Assembly: GCF_001612635.1 (NCBI RefSeq)
Contig: NZ_BDAV01000006.1
Coordinates: forward strand, 712,613-776,612
Source: Nocardia africana NBRC 100379
GTDB taxonomy: Bacteria; Actinomycetota; Actinomycetes; Mycobacteriales; Mycobacteriaceae
Reading direction: 5' to 3'
DNA length: 64,000 bases
Below, piece after piece: positions 19,055 to 27,314 of this stretch. The stretch's first letter is position 1. Each line of letters starts with the position of its first letter. A program made the translations under genes and the position numbers. Under the pieces are notes generated by a model. It was not told where the DNA came from, did no database searches, and saw nothing but the letters and a program-made list of their open reading frames with translations.

Positions 19055-19116
19055 CTCTCAGGCGCCGGAATCACGTCTGAGAGTTATCGGTCACGGCCGG
19101 TACCGGTTAGTGACCG
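19055..19116 (-). repeat. Two 7-bp inverted repeats in the micropeptide leader
   Basis: CTCTCAG (19055-19061) pairs with CTGAGAG (19077-19083), and CGGTCAC (19088-19094) pairs with GTGACCG (19110-19116), the latter enclosing a CCGGTACCGG palindrome. If transcription starts near 19114 both would be hairpins in a 5' leader of about 94 nt. Confidence 0.45.
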
Positions 19117-19120
19117 AGGC

Positions 19121-19149
19121 AACATATCAAGCGTCCACTTTTCAAGCAA
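19121..19149 (-). promoter_or_regulatory. Candidate promoter of the micropeptide-mycolyltransferase unit
   Basis: On the minus strand TTGCTT (19149-19144) and TATGTT (19126-19121) are separated by 17 bp, a fair match to a housekeeping promoter. The surrounding DNA is locally AT-rich, unlike coding DNA nearby. Confidence 0.45.
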
Positions 19150-19779
19150 GCGCCTCCTCTAAAACCTGGAGCCGCACTTCAGCCCGAAAATAGCTACTTT
19201 TCAGCAACTTCCAGCTGGAATCGGCTCCCTCGAACCGGACCGCAGTCCGCGAGACGAACGGCGTGACGCTCGGCGAGTTACCTTGCTCGACAACACGTTT
19301 CACTTCCGGCCGGAAGTTTCGTGTCGCGCGGAATCGGGTACAGGTTTGTGCACGCACCACATCGCTCGACGGTCTCGGCAGGTCCTCGAGACCCTTCGTT
19401 TTGCTAGGAAATTTTTTTTCGGAACCCCGCCGGAGACCCGACACCCCCGGGAATCGGGCACACAACGCCGCTCGAGACCGGTGATCCCGGCCGTGCGGAC
19501 GGTGTGCGATGATCATGACGAACAGCTCGGACGGCCGGCCGCTTCCTCGTCGCGGAGGCCGAAGTTGTTCTCTCCATGGGCTTTTCCTGGTCAATAGACC
19601 GAGTGCTAGTGCTCGACCCTCACCGATGCCTGCCCGGCGGGACGCCCTCCACAGCTGCGTCGTCGCCCTGGGTTTGCCGCGCCGTTACGCCGTGTCGACT
19701 CGTCCTGTCTCCGGCCTGCCCGCGGCGCCGCATCGGCCGCACATCGGATGTCGATCGAACATCGAAAGGACTTTGGCAC
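19150..19779. other. Non-coding stretch before the P450 gene
   Basis: About 630 bp with no supported gene. Open frames on both strands lack ribosome binding sites and actinobacterial codon bias. A 7-bp hairpin GGTCTCG/CGAGACC (19371-19393) is followed 18 bases later by eight T (19412-19419), a weak terminator-like arrangement on the plus strand. The P450 promoter should lie in the right part but was not identified. Confidence 0.35.
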
Positions 19780-21045
19780 GTGACATATTCGGATTCGGTG
19801 CAGGCCGCGGACGCGATCCTCGAACTGACCGACGACTTCTACCAGGACCCGCACGCGGTCTACCGGGAGCTCCGGGCCCGCGGCCCGATCCATCGCATCC
19901 GGCTGGACGGGGTGCTGGGCTGGTTGGTGGTCGATCACGACGTCGCCAAGCAGGCCTTTCTCGAGCCCGGAATCAGCAAGAAGATCGGCTCCCCGGAAGG
20001 CCGGGCCGTGCTGGCGCAGAACGGCGCGGTCGACCAGTTCAACGGCGCGATCAACGACAATATGCTGTTCGCGGACCCGCCGCAGCACACTCGCCTGCGC
20101 AAACTCGTGACCAAGGCCTTCACCGGCCGCGCCATCCGCGAACTGGGTCCCCGCATCACCACCATCGCGGACGAACTGCTCGCGGAGATGGGCACCCGCG
20201 ATCGGGTCGACCTGCTGGACGCCTATGCCTTTCCGCTACCGGTCGCCGTGATCTGCGAACTGCTGGGTGTTCCGGACGACGACAAGGACGATTTCCGCGC
20301 GTGGACGGCGGTGGTCGTCAACGATTCCGCGCCGATCGAGGAGCGCACCACCGCGGGCATCGGTTTCTTCACCTATATGACGAAGCTGATCGCCGCGCGT
20401 ACCGACAGCCCCGGCGACGATCTGCTCTCGGAGCTGATCGTCGCGAAGGAGGACGGCGACCGGCTCGACCAGAGCGAGCTGATCTCGATGCTGTTGCTCC
20501 TGCTGGCGGCCGGGCACGAAACCACGGTCAACCTGATCGGCAACGCGGTCTACGAGATGCTGCGGAATCCGCACATCGCCGACCGGCTGCGGGCCGAGCC
20601 GGAAACCGTTCCGGCCTATGTCGAGGAAATTCTGCGCAGCCAGGGGCCGGTGCACCTGGCCACCGCGCGCTACACCACCCGGCCGATCGTGCTGGGCGGC
20701 CGGGAGATAGGCGCCGGCGAATTCATCATGATCTCGCTGGCGGCCGCCAACCGCGACGCCGACCGCTTCACCCACCCGGATCGGATCGACGTCGATCGTG
20801 CGGACACTCGGCATATCGCCTTCGGGCACGGCATCCACTTCTGCCTCGGCGCGGCCCTGGCCCGGATGGAGGCCACCATCGCGATCAACCGGCTGCTCGA
20901 TCGTATTCCGGAGCTGTCCCTGGACCCCGAGTACGGGGAACCGATCTGGCGTCGGAGTCTGCTGATCCGCGGACTCGCGGCGCTGCCGGTGAGCATGGCG
21001 CCGGCGAACGAGCCGGAGTTGGAGTTGGAGTTCTCGGCGGTGTGA
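19780..21045 (+). CDS. Cytochrome P450
   Basis: A 421-residue class I bacterial P450. The I-helix oxygen-activation motif AGHETT is at about residue 245, the ExxR motif is in VEEILRSQGP, and the heme loop FGHGIHFCLGAALARME places the Cys ligand near residue 356. It is soluble and needs ferredoxin and reductase from elsewhere, as none is adjacent. The GTG at 19780 is preferred since AAAGGA lies ten bases upstream and the protein then has family length. The substrate is unknown; many relatives act on lipids, macrolides or polyketides. Confidence 0.92.
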   Translation: MTYSDSVQAADAILELTDDFYQDPHAVYRELRARGPIHRIRLDGVLGWLVVDHDVAKQAFLEPGISKKIGSPEGRAVLAQNGAVDQFNGAINDNMLFADPPQHTRLRKLVTKAFTGRAIRELGPRITTIADELLAEMGTRDRVDLLDAYAFPLPVAVICELLGVPDDDKDDFRAWTAVVVNDSAPIEERTTAGIGFFTYMTKLIAARTDSPGDDLLSELIVAKEDGDRLDQSELISMLLLLLAAGHETTVNLIGNAVYEMLRNPHIADRLRAEPETVPAYVEEILRSQGPVHLATARYTTRPIVLGGREIGAGEFIMISLAAANRDADRFTHPDRIDVDRADTRHIAFGHGIHFCLGAALARMEATIAINRLLDRIPELSLDPEYGEPIWRRSLLIRGLAALPVSMAPANEPELELEFSAV

Positions 21046-21057
21046 TCGACGGATATC

Positions 21058-21083
21058 GCCGGGCGGCCGGTCTGCCGCCCGGC
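21058..21083. terminator. Bidirectional hairpin between convergent P450 and USP genes
   Basis: GCCGGGCGGC (21058-21067) and GCCGCCCGGC (21074-21083) form a perfect 10-bp stem with a 6-base loop, in the short gap between two converging genes. No T-run follows on either strand. Confidence 0.6.
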
Positions 21084-21090
21084 GTCGGTC

Positions 21091-21984
21091 TCACCGCCTG
21101 CGGACCACGATCACCGGGCATTCGGAGGACTGCAGCAGGGCATGGCTGGTCGAACCGAGCAGCATGCCGGTGAATCCGCCGCGGCCGTGACTGCCGACCA
21201 CCACCAGCTGGGAGTGTTCGGATTCGGCGAGCAGCGCACGAGCCGGCCGATCGGCCCAGACCACCGGCCGCACATCGACATCCGGATACTGTTCCCGCCA
21301 TCCGGCCAGACTCTCCGAGAGAGCGGCGCGCTCCGATTCGCGCACGGCGTCCCAGCCGGCCACCGCGACCTCGGGCAGGCTGATATCGCTCCAGGTGTGC
21401 ACGGCGATCAGCGGCACCTTCCGCCGCGACGCCTCGTCGAAGGCGACGCCGATGGCGGGTTCGCTGTTCTCGGTGCCGTCGACACCGACCACCACCGGCT
21501 TCGCCGCGGTCACCATGTCGGTCGCGGAATTTCCGGGGATCACCGCGACCGGGCAGTTCGCCCGCTGCACCACCGCCGAACTCACCGAACCGAGCAGCAC
21601 CCGCCGGACGGCGCCACGCCCGCGACTGCCGACCACCACGCGATAGGCCCGTTCCGAGCGTTTGATCAGGGTCGGGATGATCGGATCGAACACCAGCTCG
21701 GCATCGACCTCCAGCGGCCCCTCGACCAATCCGGCGATCCGGCGCGCCTCGGCGACGATGCGCTCACCGTCCGCGCGCACCCAATCGGCCCCACCGGTCC
21801 ACACCTCCGAGCCGAAACCGGTCGGCAGCGTGGCCGAGGTGACGATGTTCAGACGCCGCCCGTGCAGCACGGCGTCGACCGCCGCCCAGGCCACCGCCTG
21901 ATAGGAAATCTCCGAGCCGTCGACGCCGACCAGGATGGGCCGGTCGGGCTCGTCCGCGGTATGCGCGTCAACCGATTCCGTCAT
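21091..21984 (-). CDS. Tandem-domain universal stress protein
   Basis: A 297-residue protein made of two USP domains (about 15-155 and 165-297). Each ends with the ATP-binding G2xG9xG(S/T) motif, seen as VVGSRGRGAVRRVLLGSVS and VVGSHGRGGFTGMLLGSTS, and starts with a V-GVDGS/T segment. Such proteins are cytoplasmic, bind ATP and in mycobacteria are often dormancy-induced. The ATG at 21984 follows GGAGCGACCT; an upstream ATG at 22053 would add a non-homologous extension. No DosR-like box was looked for successfully. Confidence 0.93.
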   Translation of the reverse strand: MTESVDAHTADEPDRPILVGVDGSEISYQAVAWAAVDAVLHGRRLNIVTSATLPTGFGSEVWTGGADWVRADGERIVAEARRIAGLVEGPLEVDAELVFDPIIPTLIKRSERAYRVVVGSRGRGAVRRVLLGSVSSAVVQRANCPVAVIPGNSATDMVTAAKPVVVGVDGTENSEPAIGVAFDEASRRKVPLIAVHTWSDISLPEVAVAGWDAVRESERAALSESLAGWREQYPDVDVRPVVWADRPARALLAESEHSQLVVVGSHGRGGFTGMLLGSTSHALLQSSECPVIVVRRR

Positions 21985-22275
21985 AGGTCGCTCCACTTCA
22001 TCTCGGCGAGCGGTTTCCGCGCCGAGATTACCCGGGAGAACGGGAGGCGGCATCGTTCGTTCCGAATAAGTAACGCCAATCGCGGCCGACGGTGGTCACG
22101 CCGGGCAGACGGCGCATGCCGCTCGATGCAGCAATTTCTCAGCGTACGGCGTCGCGGTTCCCGGCACGAACGTCGAACCGCCTAGTTGCGCGCAGGTATC
22201 GATATGCAGACAAGTTGAGCCACAATGGTTCCGGCGCGGTGGTCGGTCTCTACACGGCGCGGTTATGTTGGATCC

Positions 22276-23544
22276 ATGTCTCGCGATTCGACACCGGCCA
22301 AGATCGCCCGCAATCGCCGGGCGCGACTCGGTCCGCTGGTGGTCGTCGCGGCATTGGCATCGATCGCGACCGCGGCCGCCGCCGCGTCGGCGGACCCCTC
22401 CGACACGACGGCCGCATGGGAGGGGCAGGCCTTCTACGACGCACCGGCCGGGGCGATCGCCGGACCGCACGGCTCGGTGATCCGGGCCCGCAGCATCACC
22501 GGCGATCCGGGCCTGCCCGGGGCGCGGAATCTGCTCGTGCTGTATCGCTCGGTGGATCTGCAGGGCCATCCGGTCGCGGTCTCGGGAACGCTGGCGGTGC
22601 CCGACGGCACACCGCCACCGGACGGCTGGCCGCTCATCTCGTGGGCGCACGGCACCACCGGAGTGGCCGATATCTGCGCCCCCTCGCGCGACACCGGTCC
22701 CGACTACCCCGCCCACGACTACACCGCGCAGGTGCGCGAGGTACAGCAGCGCTGGCTCGCGGCCGGATACGCGGTGGCGCAGACCGATTACCAAGGGCTC
22801 GGCACACCGGGCCCGCACGGCTACCTGATCGGCGCCACCGAGGCGCGCGCCGTCGCGGATATGGCGCTGGCCGCCCGCGAACTCGACGCGTCGATCGGCA
22901 CGCGGTGGGCGGCGATCGGCCACTCGCAGGGCGGCCAGGCGGCGATCTTCACCGATGCGCAGGCCCGCGCCTGGGCACCCGGACTCGATCTGCGCGGTGT
23001 GGTGGCACTCGCACCGGCGTCGCAGGTGGAATTCGGCATCGGAGCGCAGCGGCTGGCGAGCACGGTCGGGGCGGGCGCTGCCCTGACCGGCGCGCTCGGC
23101 AACTCGAATGCGTTCCTGCCGTTACTGATTCGCGGCGCGCAGACCGCCGGGAACATCGATCCCTCCCGCTTCCTGACCCCGCGCGCACTGAGCCTGCTGC
23201 CCGAGGCCGACACCGGATGCCTCGGCGCCTTGCGCGCGCCGGACAGCTGGGGCGGCCTGCCCGCCGACGCGGCGTTCAGTCCGCTCGGCGACGCCACACC
23301 CCTCCTCCGCGTCCTGACCGACAACGATCCCAGCACACTGCGCATCGACGTGCCGCTGCTGGTGGCGCAGGGCAGCGACGACACGACGGTGCCCCCGCGC
23401 GCGACCGACGCGATGGTCGCCCGTCTGCGCCTGGCCGATCAGCAGGTCACCTACCGGACCTACCCCGGCGCCGACCACCGCGGCATCCTGCAGGCCTCAC
23501 TCCCCGACGCCCTCGCCTGGATCGACGCGCGCTTCGCCTCCTGA
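22276..23544 (+). CDS. Secreted lipase (secretory lipase family)
   Basis: A 422-residue exported lipase. The basic N-terminus RNRRARLG is followed by a hydrophobic core and ASADP cleavage region at about residue 40. The alpha/beta hydrolase core shows an oxyanion-hole HGTTG (about residue 130), nucleophile elbow GHSQGG (about 220), catalytic Asp in QGSDDTTVPP and His in YPGADHRG near the C-terminus. These fit the fungal/actinobacterial secretory lipase (LIP) family, which hydrolyses acylglycerols outside the cell. The ATG at 22276 gives a proper signal peptide. Confidence 0.88.
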   Translation: MSRDSTPAKIARNRRARLGPLVVVAALASIATAAAAASADPSDTTAAWEGQAFYDAPAGAIAGPHGSVIRARSITGDPGLPGARNLLVLYRSVDLQGHPVAVSGTLAVPDGTPPPDGWPLISWAHGTTGVADICAPSRDTGPDYPAHDYTAQVREVQQRWLAAGYAVAQTDYQGLGTPGPHGYLIGATEARAVADMALAARELDASIGTRWAAIGHSQGGQAAIFTDAQARAWAPGLDLRGVVALAPASQVEFGIGAQRLASTVGAGAALTGALGNSNAFLPLLIRGAQTAGNIDPSRFLTPRALSLLPEADTGCLGALRAPDSWGGLPADAAFSPLGDATPLLRVLTDNDPSTLRIDVPLLVAQGSDDTTVPPRATDAMVARLRLADQQVTYRTYPGADHRGILQASLPDALAWIDARFAS

Positions 23545-23604
23545 ATCCGACTCGGCTCCAGGACATTCGGACGCTCCGTGACAGGCCGGCGCTGCCGCCT
23601 TCGT

Positions 23605-24401
23605 CTATTTCCCGGCGTATATCTCTCGCATGTTCTTGCCCATGAGGGCGACGGCGGTCTTGCGGGGCAGTATTCGGGACAGCAGTGTGCCGTTGAAGCG
23701 GTTGGCGCGACCGGGGATCACCGAGGGTTGTCTGCCGAGTGCGGCCAGGCCGGCGGCGACCACCGGGGCCACCGGCATCACCTTCGGGGAATTGCGGACC
23801 GTGCGCGGCTGGTCGGCGCGGTAGCCGGGGTGTCGGTGGGGCCGGGCACGACCGCGACGACGTCGACGCCGTGCGGACGCCATTCGTCCCACAGTGATTC
23901 GGCGAGATTCAGTGTCAGCGCCTTGGTGCCCGCGTACGAGGCGTACATGGGGGTGCCGAGCAGGCCGGACATGGAGCTGAGCAGAATCACCCCGCCGCGG
24001 CCGCGGTCGATCATCGGCGGGACGAATCGGTGCAGCACGGTCATCATCGCGGTCACGTTGATATCGATCGTCTTCAGATGCCGTTCCAGCGGTGTATCCA
24101 GCCACATGCCACACACCGAGAGCCCGGCGTTGTAGACGATCAGGCCCAGTTCGATGTCGTCGACCAGCAGCGCCACCGATTCCAGCACCTCGGGCGCGGT
24201 GATGTCGCCGGTGACGGTGTGGGTGCGGATTCCGTAGCGGTCGGCCAGATCCGTTGCCAGCGTGTCGAGTTCGTCCTTCTCGAGCGCGACCATGACGAGG
24301 CTCAGGCCGCGCTCGGCGAGCTGACGGCAGAATTCGGCCCCCAGTCCCAGTGCGGCACCGACCACCAACGCCCACGGCCCGTACCGCTGCGGAAAGCTCA
24401 T
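23605..24401 (-). pseudogene. Short-chain dehydrogenase/reductase with frameshift
   Basis: The N-terminal part (24401 down to about 23830) reads RYGPWALVVGAALGLGAEF, the NAD(P)-binding Gly motif, then NAG and the catalytic SSMSGLLGTPMYASYAGTK with Tyr and Lys. After VVPGPTDTP the frame runs into a premature stop near 23778, whereas the next frame continues as GYRADQPRTVRNSPKVMPVAP and ends naturally at 23605 with MREIYAGK. One missing G in the CCGG run at about 23826 explains this and would restore a normal 265-residue SDR. It may be a real recent lesion or a sequencing error. It resembles the intact SDR at 30478-31302. Confidence 0.8.
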
Positions 24402-24493
24402 CTGCTGTCTCCTCGACCTCGATCAGAAACGGGTGCGAGTCCGATCATCGCATCCGAGAACGCGATAGCTGTTGCGAGTACGTAGCGTTCGGA

Positions 24494-25480
24494 TCACCAG
24501 CGGTTGCGCGCCTCTTCCGCCCAGCCGGTGAGGCCGTCGAACTCCACCCAGTCCCCCTCGTCGGTGCGGGCGCGGCCGGTGAAGTGCCCGAAACACTGAT
24601 GGGTGTCGTTGGCCAGGACTCCCAGCGCGGTCCGGGATTCGCGCACATGGAAGGGAGTGAACTCCACGGCGACGCGCGGGCCGCGAATCCGCCAGGGCCG
24701 CAACCAATCCCGGCGGTCGTACTCCCATTCCAGCTCATCGCCGATCTTGTGCAACCGGCCGCGCACGAACAGCGCGTTCTCGGTCGAACCGGTGCCGTCG
24801 GTCCACCTGCCGCCGAGCTGGATCGCCGTCTCCGGACCGCAGCCCGCGGCCCAGTTCCACGCGATGGAGTACGGCCACTTCCCGCGTCCGTGATCGAGGA
24901 CGGCGAACCCGTCGTCGATCACGTAGGCGACGCCGTCCACGGTGAGGGTGCCCGATACCGGACGGCCGAGATCCTTCACGGTGTACTGGAAGCGCTTTCC
25001 ACTCCACGGCACCACGACACCGAGCGATTCGTGTCCCGCCGGCAGCCCGGCCGTCAGATCGATATCGATGCGCGGGGTGGCGGCGTGAATCCTGGTGCCG
25101 CCCGGATCGTTTCGCAATTCGATCACCAGATCGCCGGCATGTCCGGACGCGGTGCCGACACCGCTGCGATCGGGAAGGTGCACACCGCGGGCGAACGCCT
25201 TCACCACATCCTTGACGATCTCGGTGCCGTTCGCCCGATCGAGGATATAAATCCCCTGCAGCCCGGCGTAATCCAGCGACGTCAGCACGATTCCGATGAT
25301 GTGGCCGGGGGTGACGATGCCCCAGTACTCCCACCGCTTGGTGCGACCCCAGCCGCGCAGATTCGCCCGGTGCAGCGGCCGCCGAGTCCAGCCCACCGCG
25401 TCGGGATTCAGCCGGCCCCGCGGCGTGCACAGATCGACACTCGCGGTGATCTCACGCTCGGTGGTCACCCGTTCGGCCAT
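24494..25480 (-). CDS. DUF2804 family protein
   Basis: A 328-residue protein of the DUF2804 family, as judged by the N-terminal RWEYWGIVTPGHIIG region, the central YVIDDGFAVLDHGRGKWPY and the GCGPETAIQLGGRWTDGTGSTENAL segment. The fold is thought to be a lipocalin-like double barrel, with a possible link to lipid or hydroxysteroid metabolism (inference from family structure). There is no signal peptide. GGAGGG precedes the ATG at 25480. It is divergent from the TetR/oleate-hydratase operon, which supports a lipid role. Confidence 0.85.
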   Translation of the reverse strand: MAERVTTEREITASVDLCTPRGRLNPDAVGWTRRPLHRANLRGWGRTKRWEYWGIVTPGHIIGIVLTSLDYAGLQGIYILDRANGTEIVKDVVKAFARGVHLPDRSGVGTASGHAGDLVIELRNDPGGTRIHAATPRIDIDLTAGLPAGHESLGVVVPWSGKRFQYTVKDLGRPVSGTLTVDGVAYVIDDGFAVLDHGRGKWPYSIAWNWAAGCGPETAIQLGGRWTDGTGSTENALFVRGRLHKIGDELEWEYDRRDWLRPWRIRGPRVAVEFTPFHVRESRTALGVLANDTHQCFGHFTGRARTDEGDWVEFDGLTGWAEEARNRW

Positions 25481-25615
25481 CGTGGCCCTCCTTCGCTGCC
25501 GCGGTCGCCGCGACCACGGTCGGTCCATTGTCGCGGGCGGGCCGGCCATCACGAACGGGCCACGCCTGGGACGAGGCCATGACCGGCACAGATGTCCGAG
25601 GTCATGCTGGACGTG

Positions 25616-25643
25616 TTGCGCTTCCAGTAGCTCTGAGTATGCT
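25616..25643 (+). promoter_or_regulatory. Candidate promoter of the TetR-HCDH-ohyA operon
   Basis: TTGCGC (25616-25621) and TATGCT (25638-25643) are spaced by 16 bp, directly upstream of and partly overlapping palindromes that probably bind the regulator. Confidence 0.45.
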
Positions 25644-25663
25644 CATTAATGAGTGCACTCATT
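25642..25663 (+). promoter_or_regulatory. Palindromic TetR operator
   Basis: AATGAGTGCACTCATT (25648-25663) is a perfect 16-bp palindrome and overlaps a second perfect 12-bp palindrome, CTCATTAATGAG (25642-25653). Together they give three phased copies of the ATGAGT/ACTCAT half-site. They lie between the -10 and the start of the tetR gene, so autorepression is likely. Confidence 0.75.
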
Positions 25664-25689
25664 CTTATCTGACCGATAGGAGGTGTCGG

Positions 25690-26346
25690 GTGGCGAGTAC
25701 ACAGCAGAGCCAGCAGGTCGGGCGGCGGGCGCGCAATATGCGCGAGAAGCAGAGCCGGATCTTCGAGGTGGCCGCGCGGTTGTTTGCCGAACACGGGTTC
25801 GCCGCCGTCACCACCCAGCAGATCTCCGATCGGGCCGATATCGCCGCGGGCACGTTGTTCCGCTACGCCTCGTCCAAGGGCCAGCTGTTGCTCATGGTCT
25901 ACAACGAGGATTTCCGGTCGGCACTCGAGACCGGCGCCCGCCGCGCGCGCGATATCGCCGATCCGGTCGGCGCGATCACGGCACTGCTGCGGCCGATCCT
26001 GGTCGCGGCCGCGCGCAATACCGAGAACACCATCGCCTACCAGCGCGAATTGCTGTTCGGCCCGCCCGAGGAAACCTACCGGGAACAGGGGCTGGCGTTG
26101 GTGGCGCGGCTCGAGTCGGTCCTCGCCGAAATCCTGCTGACCGCTGTTGCGGACTCCGGCGAGCCGACGGCCGCGCAGCGGGAGGCGGCTCGCCTGGCGG
26201 GCCGCAGTCTCTTCGCGGTACTGCACATGGCACTGGTGCGCCCGTCCACCGGCATCCACCCCCACCACGATCCCATCGACGATCTGCACGCCCAGATCGC
26301 TCAGCTCGTCGCCGGTTTCCGCAGCGCCGCGGCCACCGGAATCTGA
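25690..26346 (+). CDS. TetR-family transcriptional repressor
   Basis: A 218-residue TetR regulator. The helix-turn-helix is at about residues 20-65: IFEVAARLFAEHGFAAVTTQQISDRADIAAGTLFRYASSKGQLL. The rest is a helical ligand-binding domain, ending in Ala-rich sequence. The GTG at 25690 has AGGAGGTG five bases upstream. It is the first gene of an operon with a hydroxyacyl-CoA-dehydrogenase-like enzyme and oleate hydratase, so a fatty acid or hydroxy/keto fatty acid is a plausible inducer. Confidence 0.92.
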   Translation: MASTQQSQQVGRRARNMREKQSRIFEVAARLFAEHGFAAVTTQQISDRADIAAGTLFRYASSKGQLLLMVYNEDFRSALETGARRARDIADPVGAITALLRPILVAAARNTENTIAYQRELLFGPPEETYREQGLALVARLESVLAEILLTAVADSGEPTAAQREAARLAGRSLFAVLHMALVRPSTGIHPHHDPIDDLHAQIAQLVAGFRSAAATGI

Positions 26347-26387
26347 AGAACACCAACGCGGGCCACGGTCCGCAGAACGGAGTCGAC

Positions 26388-27248
26388 ATGTCCGGCACGA
26401 TTCGCAAGGTGAGCGTCCTCGGGACCGGAGTCCTGGGATCCCAGATCGCCTTCCAGACCGCCTTCCACGGTTTCGAGGTGACCGCCTACGACATCAACGA
26501 CGAGGCGCTGACAGCGGCGCACGAGCGTTTCGACAAACTCGCGGCCACCTACCGTGAGCAGGTACCGGGCGCGGGCGACGGCAAGGCCGAGGCCACCGCC
26601 GCGGGCATCGCGCTCACCAGCGATCTCGCCGAGGCCGCCCGGGACGCGGACCTGATCATCGAGGCGGTGCCCGAGGTGCTGTCGATCAAACAGGACACCT
26701 ATCACCGGCTCGGCGAACTCGCGCCCGAGCACACCATCTTCGCCACCAACTCCTCGACGCTGCTGCCCAGCGATATGAAGGACGCCACCGGGCGCCCGGA
26801 CCGATTCCTCGCTCTGCACTTCGCGAATCAGGTGTGGCACTTCAACACCGCCGAGGTCATGGGTACCGAGGACACCGATCCGAAGGTGTACCAGGCGGTG
26901 GTGGAATTCGCCCGTGCCATCGGCATGGTGCCGATCGAACTGCACAAGGAGAAGGCCGGCTACGTCCTCAACTCGCTGCTCGTGCCGTTCCTCAACTCGG
27001 CGATGGCGCTGGCGGCGGGCGGCTACGCCGAGCCGAAGGCGGTCGACGAGACCTGGCGCATCGGCACCGGCGCACCCGCCGGCCCCTTCCAGATCCTCGA
27101 CATCGTCGGTCTCACCACGCCGTACAACATCCTGGTCAACAGCGGCGAGGACGGCCAGAAGCTGGCGCAGTGGCTGAAGTCGGAATACATCGACAAGGGC
27201 AAGCTCGGCCTGGCCAGCGGTGAGGGCTTCTATCGATACAACGCGTAA
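26388..27248 (+). CDS. 3-hydroxyacyl-CoA-dehydrogenase-like NAD-dependent alcohol dehydrogenase
   Basis: A 286-residue two-domain 3HCDH protein. The Rossmann motif VLGTGVLGSQIAFQTAFHG is at about residues 10-28, the acidic residue binding NAD ribose is in AYDIND, and the C-terminal domain holds the usual EKAGYVLNSLLVPFLNSA helix. The catalytic His-Glu pair appears as LHFANQVWHFNTAEVM. It is placed 66 bp before oleate hydratase. This suggests that it oxidises the 10-hydroxy fatty acid made by that enzyme to the 10-keto acid rather than acting in beta-oxidation; this is inference from context. Confidence 0.9.
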   Translation: MSGTIRKVSVLGTGVLGSQIAFQTAFHGFEVTAYDINDEALTAAHERFDKLAATYREQVPGAGDGKAEATAAGIALTSDLAEAARDADLIIEAVPEVLSIKQDTYHRLGELAPEHTIFATNSSTLLPSDMKDATGRPDRFLALHFANQVWHFNTAEVMGTEDTDPKVYQAVVEFARAIGMVPIELHKEKAGYVLNSLLVPFLNSAMALAAGGYAEPKAVDETWRIGTGAPAGPFQILDIVGLTTPYNILVNSGEDGQKLAQWLKSEYIDKGKLGLASGEGFYRYNA

Positions 27249-27314
27249 GGGGTTACAGCACAGTCACATTCGATAGTCGGGGCGCGAACAACCTACAGGC
27301 AGGAGAAGACCCGG

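Noticed and set aside
19142..19594. 150-codon minus-strand frame upstream of the micropeptides
   Set aside because: It covers the candidate promoter, lacks a ribosome binding site and has no actinobacterial codon bias.
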